Source: Gammaproteobacteria bacterium (GTDB lineage: Bacteria > Pseudomonadota > Gammaproteobacteria > Pseudomonadales > Azotimanducaceae). From it: a stretch of DNA of 12,574 bases. The DNA lies in contig NZEI01000078.1 of assembly GCA_002690405.1 (NCBI GenBank), positions 8,291 through 20,864 on the forward strand, read 5' to 3'. Below, one piece after another: positions 6,201 to 12,574 of this stretch. Every line of letters starts with the position of its first letter. Position 1 is the stretch's first letter. Made by a program: the position numbers and the translations under genes. Under the pieces are notes generated by a model. The model was not told the origin of the DNA, made no database searches, and saw only the letters and a list, made by a program, of their open reading frames with translations.

Positions 6201-9200
6201 TTACCACGTATCAATATAAGGATACTTTTTCTCCGTACGATGCGGTTTGGGTGGGACTCGTTTTAGACTTTCGGCAATCCAAGAACGCGTCTCGGCAGGA
6301 TCGATCACATCATCGATCCCGCCACCCGCTGCCGCATTGACTGCTTTTGCAGACTCATAAGCCCGATCCACTCGACTATTAAATTCGCTCGCGCGTTCCT
6401 CGGGATCTTCTATCGCCATCAATTCCTTGCGATAACCCAACTTCACCGACCCTTCGATATTCATGCCTGCAAACTCCGCCGTAGGCCATGCAACGGTAAA
6501 AAATCCAACTAAGGCACTAGCGCCACACATGGCCTGCACCCCCAGCCCATAAGCCTTGCGCACGACCACACCAAAAAGGGGGGTAGTTAAATTGGCGCCG
6601 GCATTGAACATGCGCACGCAGTGACGCACCAGAGCGGTGGCCTCGACATCAGGGCCAACCATCATTCCAGGGCAGTCCATCAGGCTAAGGATTGGAATAT
6701 CAAACGCATCGCACAGCTGAATAAAGCGTGTGCCTTTATCAGCAGCATCCGAGTCGATTGCACCCGCCAAATGATGCGGATTATTTGCGATAACCCCCAT
6801 TGGCCGCCCTTCTACCCGGATGAAACAGGTGATTACACCAACACCGAAACCGGCGCGAATTTCCAATACGGAATCCCGGTCGGCCACAGTGGATATGATT
6901 TCTCGCATATCGTAAAGACGCAGACGATTTTCCGGCACGATATGGCGCAATTTACGCTGATCGGGTGCCTCCCATGTATCAATCGAACCTTGAAAATAGG
7001 ACAGGTACTGTTTGGCCACCCGCACCGCTTCCGCTTCGTCTTCGACCAAAATATCTACAACGCCATTTGGTACCTGAAACGACATCGGACCAACTTCCTC
7101 TGGCGTATAAATACCTAGGCCGCCGCCCTCGATCATTGCCGGACCGCCCATGGCAATGGTCGAGTCTTTGGTCGCGATGATCACGTCACAACAAGCAAGC
7201 AACGCCGTATTCCCGGCAAAGCAGCGGCCGTGATTAACGCCGATCATAGGCACCGCGCCAGAGAGCTTGGAAAATTGCGTGAACGTATGAGTATCAAAGG
7301 CTACCGAAGGACCGGTGGAATCATCGCCCGGACGACCACCGCCACCCTCTCCAAAGAGAACAATTGGCATACGAAAACGTAGCGCTAATTCGAACATCCG
7401 ATCCTGTTTGTAGTGATTACGCGAACCCTGAGTCCCCGCCAGAACCGTATAATCGTAGTGCACCACCATGGCTCGCGCGGCTTCTTCTCCGAACAGATCC
7501 GAGTTTATCGTTCCCGTACCCGCTACCACGCCATCTCCGGGGGTGCGCTGCCGCAGCGTTTCCATATCCTGTCGCTTGTGTTGACGTGCAACCACTAATG
7601 GCCAGTACTCCTTAAACGAGCCGGCATCCATGAGTTCGGAAATGTTTTCCCGCGGCATCCGTCCGCCGCGCGCATGCCGCTTGGCCACTGCTTCCTGTCG
7701 ATTCTCATCAAGCGTATAAGCATGACGGTCGAAGTTCTCCCGTAAATCATCGCGAATATGATCTAGATCTACAGTCTCCTCGGTAGCAGCCCGTCCGCCG
7801 CTAACAGAGGCTTCTTCAACGAAAATCATAGGATACGCTTCGCGCACCACGTCGCCGGCAGCCATAGTCACCTGCCGCACAATACCGTCGTGTGCAGCAG
7901 CAATGACGTGCTCCATCTTCATAGCTTCCACCACAGCTAACTGCTGGCCGGCGCGCACCTCATCTCCAACAACAACGTCAATACTGACAATCGTGCCCTG
8001 AATCGGCGAACTCACCGCATTGGATCCGTTGGGACCAACCACCGCCGGAGCAGCCTCTACTGCAGCATTTTTCCGAGATTTAACTTCAGCATCATGCGCA
8101 AATAACGCCAATGGGTCTGATGTATCAACCTTTGCGCCGGCAAAGCCGTCCTCAGCTGCCGCAGGCTGCATGCTTAAAAAACGCTGTCGCGCCTCAGAGG
8201 GCTCGCACAGCAAGGCCATGTTCAAGTCGACCCATCGAGTATGGATATCGCCAACTTTGAAATCAGCATGACCAACTAAATTCATCAAAAATTCGATGTT
8301 GGTGTTTACTCCCTCGATCCGAAATTCTGCTAAAGCCCGAACCGTTTTCGCGCACGCGGCTGAAAAATTCGGCGCGTTGTGCGCAACGATTACCTTTGCT
8401 AACAAGGAATCAAAAGCTGTCGAGGTCTCGTAACCAACATAGCCAAACCCGTCCACTCTGACACCGGGACCGCTGGGCGGCTCATAGGCGCTTAGAATGC
8501 CGGAACCGGGCCAAACGCTACCATCAGCATTCAGGGTTTCCATGTTCACGCGAGCTTGCACAGCAAAACCTCGGGGTTTCGCAGGTTTATCTAGGCCCAG
8601 CGATTCAAGGCTCGCGCCCATAGCTACCTGGATCTGACTCTGAACCAGATCAAAACCTGTAACTGCTTCGGTTACCGTATGCTCAACCTGCAGCCGCGCG
8701 TTCGCCTCAATAAAAACGAATTCAGGAGCATTGGCTGACGAATTCACGAGAAACTCGAACGTACCGAGACTTTGATAGCCCTCTTGTTCGGCAAGTGTGG
8801 TCGCAGCGTCGATCATGCGATCCCGCAGCACCGCGTCCAAAGCCGGTGCGGGGGCTATTTCTACCAACTTCTGATTACGCCGCTGCGCGGAGCACTCGCG
8901 CTCACCTAGATTGCTAACCGCGCCATGTTCGTCGCCTATAATCTGCACTTCAACGTGACGAGCTTTTGCCATAAACGCTTCAACGTAAACGTCCGCAATA
9001 CCAAAGGCAGCTTCGGCCTCAGACTGACAGCGATGAAATAAAGCCTCCAATTGCTCAATATCCGTTACAGCACGAGTGCCACGGCCACCGCCACCTGCTA
9101 GTGCCTTAATCATGATTCCATCGGGGTGTTGAGCAAAAAAATCTTTTGCCTCAACTAGGGTCACCGCGCGATCTAGGCCAGGCATCACTGGCACTCCCGC

Positions 9201-9575
9201 TGCAGTAGCGGCAGCACGGGCGCGAGCCTTATCTCCAAACAAGCTTAAGTGCGCAGCGCTGGGACCTATAAATTTAATCCCTGCATCGGCACACAACTGC
9301 GCAAAGGCATCCTGCTCAGAGAGAAACCCATAACCAGGATGTATCGCGTCGCAATTCGACTCTTGCGCCGCCGCTATAACACCCTCCATATTGAGATAAG
9401 CCGCAGCCCCCACGCCGTCTAACCGAATCTTTTCGTCAGCTATCTGGGTATGCAAACTCCGCGCGTCGTCGTCGGAATAAACCGCCACGGTACGTAGGCC
9501 TAAGTCTTGAGCTGCTCGCGTAATACGAATCGCTATCTCACCCCGGTTTGCGACCAAAATGCCCTTAAAACTCAT
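6201..9575 (-). CDS. Single-chain biotin-dependent acyl-CoA carboxylase (BC-BCCP-CT fusion)
   Basis: The 1124-residue polypeptide holds all parts of an acyl-CoA carboxylase. Biotin carboxylase spans about 1-455: ATP-grasp loop KALAGGGGRG (157-166), E290/N292/R294 and QVEH (296-299), R342. The biotin carrier domain is about 520-587, with the biotinylated lysine K553 in EAMKME. Carboxyltransferase follows: N-half about 605-870 and C-half 880-1124, with GGGG at 744-747, MDCPGM and RKAYGLG (1006-1012). It uses ATP and bicarbonate to carboxylate biotin, then transfers CO2 to an acyl-CoA. Most bacterial propionyl-, methylcrotonyl- and geranyl-CoA carboxylases use two chains; this layout matches the single-chain long-chain acyl-CoA carboxylase type. 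GGGGGG (9582-9587) supports the ATG start, 34 bp after the CoA-transferase fusion, so co-transcription is very likely. Acyl specificity cannot be read from the sequence. Confidence 0.95.
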   Translation of the reverse strand: MSFKGILVANRGEIAIRITRAAQDLGLRTVAVYSDDDARSLHTQIADEKIRLDGVGAAAYLNMEGVIAAAQESNCDAIHPGYGFLSEQDAFAQLCADAGIKFIGPSAAHLSLFGDKARARAAATAAGVPVMPGLDRAVTLVEAKDFFAQHPDGIMIKALAGGGGRGTRAVTDIEQLEALFHRCQSEAEAAFGIADVYVEAFMAKARHVEVQIIGDEHGAVSNLGERECSAQRRNQKLVEIAPAPALDAVLRDRMIDAATTLAEQEGYQSLGTFEFLVNSSANAPEFVFIEANARLQVEHTVTEAVTGFDLVQSQIQVAMGASLESLGLDKPAKPRGFAVQARVNMETLNADGSVWPGSGILSAYEPPSGPGVRVDGFGYVGYETSTAFDSLLAKVIVAHNAPNFSAACAKTVRALAEFRIEGVNTNIEFLMNLVGHADFKVGDIHTRWVDLNMALLCEPSEARQRFLSMQPAAAEDGFAGAKVDTSDPLALFAHDAEVKSRKNAAVEAAPAVVGPNGSNAVSSPIQGTIVSIDVVVGDEVRAGQQLAVVEAMKMEHVIAAAHDGIVRQVTMAAGDVVREAYPMIFVEEASVSGGRAATEETVDLDHIRDDLRENFDRHAYTLDENRQEAVAKRHARGGRMPRENISELMDAGSFKEYWPLVVARQHKRQDMETLRQRTPGDGVVAGTGTINSDLFGEEAARAMVVHYDYTVLAGTQGSRNHYKQDRMFELALRFRMPIVLFGEGGGGRPGDDSTGPSVAFDTHTFTQFSKLSGAVPMIGVNHGRCFAGNTALLACCDVIIATKDSTIAMGGPAMIEGGGLGIYTPEEVGPMSFQVPNGVVDILVEDEAEAVRVAKQYLSYFQGSIDTWEAPDQRKLRHIVPENRLRLYDMREIISTVADRDSVLEIRAGFGVGVITCFIRVEGRPMGVIANNPHHLAGAIDSDAADKGTRFIQLCDAFDIPILSLMDCPGMMVGPDVEATALVRHCVRMFNAGANLTTPLFGVVVRKAYGLGVQAMCGASALVGFFTVAWPTAEFAGMNIEGSVKLGYRKELMAIEDPEERASEFNSRVDRAYESAKAVNAAAGGGIDDVIDPAETRSWIAESLKRVPPKPHRTEKKYPYIDTW

Positions 9576-9609
9576 AGTTAACCCCCCATAAAAATATTTT
9601 CTACTTCTG

Positions 9610-12102
9610 CTAGTAGTATCCCAGAGTGCCGGTGATTTGAGCCTCCACTAACGCGTTATATTCATCATCAGTGATGCCGAGTTCTTCAACTAGCACCTCG
9701 CGGCTGTGTTCACCCACTCGAGGTGACGGCTTTAACGTAAGCGCTTCTGACGCTGAAAAATGCCAAGGTTCGGAAGGCAACAAAGACGGACCAGCCTCAT
9801 CATGATGGACGCTCTTGATAAAACCGTTTTGACCAAGAGCACTCTTCGGGTCGGTGTAAAGTTCGTACAAAGGCATAACTCGAGCGGCGACAACGCCGGC
9901 CTGACACAAACGGGCTTCCAAGTCATGCACATCTTGGGTACTACACCATGCTGCCAGCAAAGCTTCCAACTGGTCCTCGTGTTGTTTCCGAAAAGCAGCC
10001 GTCAGCCATACTGGTTTAGTCAAATTCCCACCAACCATATTTGCTAATGCACGCCACTGTTCATCCGTCTCAACGGCAAGCGCCAACCATTGGTCATGCT
10101 GGCACTGGAAGTAATTGTGCGGTGCCATCTGCGGATGCCGGTTACCCCCGGGTCGGGGTACGTCACCAGTGAGCTGATATTCAATTAGCGCATCACCGCA
10201 GACGGTGGTCATTGCCTCCATCATAGAAAGGTCAACACGCTGTGCTTCCCCGCTTCGATCACGCTGATGTAACGCAGCCATGATTCCGCTGGCGGCCATA
10301 TAGCCAGACAGCGGGTCGGGAAAGAGGCCGGCGGTGTTCATACCCGGGTCACCCGCATACCCATGCAGCGAAGAAAAACCCGACATAGGCTCGGTACTAG
10401 CACCGTTAGCCGGATAGGCACTGAATGGTCCGCTGCTGCCATAACCTGAAATCGATGCCCAAATCATGCCAGGGCGAAGCTCGTGAAGTTTCTCTAAAGT
10501 CACGCCCCAGGAAGGCATAACACTCGCACGAAAGTTGTCTAGCAGGACATCGAACTTTGGCAAAAGCCGCCAAAACAGCTCCATGCCACGCGGGTCTTTT
10601 AAGTTGAGGGTTACTTCCCGCTTATTTAGGTTGACTGCGTTATAAAGAGACGATGTATTTAGGGGATGTTGCTTAAGACTTTGGTCAACCACACCGGCAG
10701 GCACTTCATTACGCACGCGCCGCCACACATCCGGACGCTGCAGGCCACCCAGTTGCACTACGTCTGCGCCAAGCAGAGAAAAGATCTCGGATCCAAAAGT
10801 ACCCGACCAAGCTTGACCTAAACTTAGCACACGCAGACCTGCGAGCGGACCGGCACCCTTAGCGCTGCCATCAAGCCGCCGTTTCGCATCTCCGATAGGC
10901 GTTTTAGAAGCTATCGTTTGCCTGGTTTGCGCCATAGCTTCGTCGGCTTCAATAGACACAAAACTAGAAGGCGAGTTGAAAACAGCATTTTCGACTCTTG
11001 CTGTAGGCGCAGGTAAACGCAATTTCCAGGGTGCTGGTGAAAGCTTAAAGGGGGCACCGGCTGCAGTCACCGATTTGCCAGCCACCTCGGTCTCTACAAG
11101 GTATTCGCGTGCTGCATATTGCGGATCGACCAGCAAATCCGCAGTGTCCTGCATGACACCGACCACACAGCGCAGATCAGCCAGTTTAAAGAATACGTCC
11201 CATCGATCCATTTTAGGCAGCGTGCCGGCAACCGCCGAAAACACCGGCTGCAAATCCTGACCATGCCGCCCCAGATCAGGGATTAGTTCCGGCTGCCGGG
11301 CAATGTCAGGCAAACCCAAAACATCCATCGCTTCAGTCCAATGATGGAAATCGCCAATAGCCAAATGCATGCGCCCGTCGCTGGTGTCCCACAGCGGTCC
11401 CGGAGCACCCCGCGGTCGCCAACCAACGGGGCCGTATGAGTCATCCATACCCGCATAAATCGACATAATGCCCCATGGATGCACTGTATGCGCAAACGCC
11501 TCTACCTCGCTGACATCAACCCGCTCGAAGTCACCTTCAGCAGAACGTCGCAGCAAGGCCGAAGATGCAGCAATGAAGCCGGCAATACCTCCCACATACC
11601 CAGATTGGTAACGAGGCATTTGTAAAGGCGGCTCATTGCGCAGACGATTGATATAAGACCAACCCGTGTGCGCACTCGCAGTCAGATTATTACCAGGGAG
11701 CCCGGCCAAGGATCCCGTTGCCCCGTGCGGTGTTACCACCAACAAAACCGCATCCGCGCGCAGCCAAGTGCCAACGATATCGGCTGTTTCTAGCCGGGTG
11801 CAAATTATCAAATCTGCAGCCGCCACCAGCGGCTGCAAATCAGAAACATCAACAAAAGCCGCCGAACGCTTGTTCCAATTTGCGTAAGCATGCAGGGGGC
11901 TTACACAGCCTGCATCTGAATCGCCGGTATTTGAGCACTCAGAAACAGGCATCTCGTGCCGCAGGCAATGCCCGCCCGGTGGCTCGGCAAGCAATACGTC
12001 CGCACCGAAATCGCCAAAAAACCGCGCCGCAAAGGCGCCCGAAAGGCGATCGGAAATGTCTAAAACGTTCAAACCCTCAAACGCGCTTACAGATCGACTC
12101 AA
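9610..12102 (-). CDS. Tandem CaiB/BaiF family III CoA-transferase fusion; first half lacks the catalytic Asp
   Basis: The 830-residue protein consists of two CaiB-like halves, about 1-370 and 418-830, joined by a low-conservation linker. Family III CoA-transferases are normally about 400 residues and dimerise as interlocked rings, moving CoA between carboxylic acids through an aspartyl-CoA anhydride. Half 2 keeps this Asp as D596 (FPDPLSG), followed by YMAASG. The matching stretch in half 1 reads GGIAGFIAAS, placing G171 at the Asp position. Other family landmarks recur in both halves: GLNVLD/GLRVLS near the start, NWNKRS/NLNKRE, and FGADV/LGADV. One active site per chain is therefore expected, with half 1 structural or involved in binding. 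The start is TTG at 12102-12100, fixed by an in-frame TAG four codons upstream and by GGAGG. It leads the operon with the carboxylase, suggesting that it makes the carboxylase's CoA substrate. Confidence 0.93.
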   Translation of the reverse strand: MSRSVSAFEGLNVLDISDRLSGAFAARFFGDFGADVLLAEPPGGHCLRHEMPVSECSNTGDSDAGCVSPLHAYANWNKRSAAFVDVSDLQPLVAAADLIICTRLETADIVGTWLRADAVLLVVTPHGATGSLAGLPGNNLTASAHTGWSYINRLRNEPPLQMPRYQSGYVGGIAGFIAASSALLRRSAEGDFERVDVSEVEAFAHTVHPWGIMSIYAGMDDSYGPVGWRPRGAPGPLWDTSDGRMHLAIGDFHHWTEAMDVLGLPDIARQPELIPDLGRHGQDLQPVFSAVAGTLPKMDRWDVFFKLADLRCVVGVMQDTADLLVDPQYAAREYLVETEVAGKSVTAAGAPFKLSPAPWKLRLPAPTARVENAVFNSPSSFVSIEADEAMAQTRQTIASKTPIGDAKRRLDGSAKGAGPLAGLRVLSLGQAWSGTFGSEIFSLLGADVVQLGGLQRPDVWRRVRNEVPAGVVDQSLKQHPLNTSSLYNAVNLNKREVTLNLKDPRGMELFWRLLPKFDVLLDNFRASVMPSWGVTLEKLHELRPGMIWASISGYGSSGPFSAYPANGASTEPMSGFSSLHGYAGDPGMNTAGLFPDPLSGYMAASGIMAALHQRDRSGEAQRVDLSMMEAMTTVCGDALIEYQLTGDVPRPGGNRHPQMAPHNYFQCQHDQWLALAVETDEQWRALANMVGGNLTKPVWLTAAFRKQHEDQLEALLAAWCSTQDVHDLEARLCQAGVVAARVMPLYELYTDPKSALGQNGFIKSVHHDEAGPSLLPSEPWHFSASEALTLKPSPRVGEHSREVLVEELGITDDEYNALVEAQITGTLGYY

Positions 12103-12104
12103 AA

Positions 12105-12113
12105 CCCCTCCCT
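12105..12113 (-). promoter_or_regulatory. Ribosome binding site of the CoA-transferase fusion (decides a TTG start)
   Basis: AGGGAGGGG on the minus strand contains a GGAGG core (12111-12107) with a 4-nt spacer to TTG at 12102-12100. The in-frame codon TAG lies inside the same stretch, so no start further upstream is possible. The next in-frame candidate, TTG at codon 11, would cut into the first conserved strand (GLNVLDIS). The TTG start combined with a strong but closely spaced site suggests tuned translation. Confidence 0.7.
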
Positions 12114-12158
12114 ACCTGCTATGCGTGTGGTATTTAAAATGTCGCCAGGCGCTTTGCT

Positions 12159-12170
12159 TCCGGTACCGGA
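12159..12170. promoter_or_regulatory. 12-bp perfect palindrome TCCGGTACCGGA, candidate operator
   Basis: This uninterrupted 12-bp dyad lies 57 bp upstream of the TTG start and just downstream of the possible -10 box at 12185-12190. A dimeric repressor bound there would block initiation or early elongation. It is the longest perfect palindrome I found in the window. Confidence 0.4.
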
Positions 12171-12184
12171 GCATCTATGGGTTA

Positions 12185-12213
12185 ATAATTCCAGAAGCGG
12201 TGAAATGACTCAA
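12185..12213 (-). promoter_or_regulatory. Possible sigma-70 promoter of the CoA-transferase/carboxylase operon
   Basis: On the minus strand, TTGAGT (12213-12208) and AATTAT (12190-12185) are separated by exactly 17 bp, and each matches 4 of 6 consensus bases. This predicts a transcript start near 12178 and a leader of about 75 nt. It was found by eye, and weak matches of this quality are common. Confidence 0.35.
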
Positions 12214-12253
12214 ATTGAACCGCCGCGAATAGCACAGCCAGAGAGTTTTCAAC

Positions 12254-12264
12254 GGTAAATTACC
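12254..12264. promoter_or_regulatory. Palindrome GGTAAATTACC
   Basis: This 5-bp perfect dyad around one central base lies about 40 bp upstream of the possible -35 box of the CoA-transferase operon. The location would suit an activator site. Weak on its own. Confidence 0.25.
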
Positions 12265-12397
12265 CCCAAAAAATACGTCTCCGAAAGACACGTTGGGACT
12301 AAGAACCAGCCCATTTAATTTTCCTGTTTCAGCGGGCAAGGCTCGACAGATGCGCATTGAATTTGAAGAGTTTTACAGCACTGAGCAAAGAAAGCTC

Positions 12398-12418
12398 AAA
12401 AAAAGCCGCCATGGCGCT
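12398..12418 (-). terminator. Probable intrinsic terminator of the transporter gene
   Basis: On the minus strand, AGCGC-CATG-GCGGCT forms a 5-bp GC-rich stem with one bulged G and a 4-nt loop, followed at once by seven T (A-run at 12398-12404 on plus). It lies 35 nt beyond the transporter stop codon, the expected place. The stem is short, so efficiency may be modest. Confidence 0.45.
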
Positions 12419-12453
12419 GCCCGAAAATCACAACGCGGAGTTTCAGTACGGCT

Positions 12454-12574
12454 TTAGTTTCGGTCTACCATATCCTTGTCCAGTCGACGCCAAGTCAACA
12501 GGAAGAATAGTGAACTTGCTCCATATAAGACGGCCATAATGACCATAGCCGACTGCAAACTCTGGGCGTAAACC
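12454..12574 (-). CDS. C-terminal end of a membrane transporter, probably MFS (5' part outside window)
   Basis: The minus strand is open from the right edge to TAA (12456-12454) and encodes 39 residues. An amphipathic YAQSLQSAM stretch leads into a hydrophobic helix (about residues 10-27, ending SSLFFLLTW) and a charged tail RRLDKDMVDRN. This is the shape of the last transmembrane segment and cytoplasmic tail of a 12-helix major facilitator, similar in style to the spinster-like MFS proteins often found in proteobacterial steroid and lipid catabolic clusters. A likely terminator follows the stop, which supports a real gene end. With only one helix visible, another polytopic membrane protein cannot be excluded. 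Confidence 0.6.
   Translation of the reverse strand, partial: VYAQSLQSAMVIMAVLYGASSLFFLLTWRRLDKDMVDRN

Larger units (their letters stand above)
12103..12453. other. Intergenic region upstream of the CoA-transferase/carboxylase operon
   Basis: This 351-bp stretch has no credible gene. From the transporter side it holds a likely terminator, a palindrome, a possible promoter and a second, longer palindrome, then the ribosome binding site. It is the natural control region for the CoA-transferase/carboxylase pair. Confidence 0.6.

Noticed and set aside
6621..7118. 165-codon open frame on the plus strand opposite the carboxyltransferase region
   Set aside because: It is fully inside the carboxylase gene on the other strand, without motifs; the carboxylase reading is intact and conserved here.
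12175..12357. 60-codon minus-strand frame upstream of the CoA-transferase operon
   Set aside because: No Shine-Dalgarno, no family likeness, and it overlaps the candidate promoter and palindrome.
12385..12404. Hairpin TGAGC/GCTCA followed by an A-run on the plus strand, considered as a terminator
   Set aside because: The homopolymer is A, not T, in the plus direction, and in the minus direction the T-run precedes the hairpin, so it cannot act as an intrinsic terminator; the adjacent 12398-12418 hairpin fits better.
12357..12539. 60-codon plus-strand frame at the right end
   Set aside because: It runs antisense across the transporter C-terminus and its probable terminator, and has no ribosome binding site or motif.

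Overview
The window looks like a catabolic (degradation) gene cluster from a proteobacterium. A gammaproteobacterium of the marine, lipid- or steroid-degrading kind is my best guess. This rests on the gene content (Rieske oxygenase, SDR, quinone oxidoreductase, family III CoA-transferase, single-chain acyl-CoA carboxylase, MFS exporter tail), on balanced base composition and on Shine-Dalgarno-led genes. The species cannot be fixed from the sequence alone. No mobile element, CRISPR array, tRNA or rRNA is seen.

Layout, left to right. Positions 1-1142 (minus) hold most of a Rieske non-heme iron oxygenase alpha subunit that runs off the left edge. It is read in the same direction as a two-domain VOC/glyoxalase-fold protein (1424-2344), a short-chain dehydrogenase (2480-3322) and a zinc-independent quinone oxidoreductase (3349-4311). 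These four may be one transcription unit or two. A 98-bp divergent intergenic region with two inverted repeats separates them from a plus-strand D-aminoacylase-like amidohydrolase (4410-6128). That gene converges on a minus-strand pair. The distal member is a 1124-residue acyl-CoA carboxylase carrying biotin carboxylase, biotin carrier and carboxyltransferase on one chain (6201-9575). The first-transcribed member, 34 bp upstream, is an 830-residue tandem fusion of two CaiB/BaiF CoA-transferase halves (9610-12102), which starts at TTG. A 351-bp intergenic region with palindromes and a plausible promoter follows. At the right edge is the last transmembrane helix and stop codon of a membrane transporter, probably MFS (12454-12574, minus).

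How the genes may work together (inference): the transporter moves the substrate or a product, the CoA-transferase fusion makes a CoA thioester, and the carboxylase adds CO2 to it. The amidohydrolase would open an amide or cyclic bond, and the oxygenase plus the two oxidoreductases would hydroxylate and oxidise or reduce the skeleton. The VOC protein could act on a carboxylated CoA product (epimerase-like) or be a binding protein. The substrate is unknown.

The most notable features are repeated cases where a recognisable enzyme fold has lost expected catalytic or metal-binding residues: the first CoA-transferase half, the second VOC domain, and two metal-ligand histidines of the amidohydrolase.
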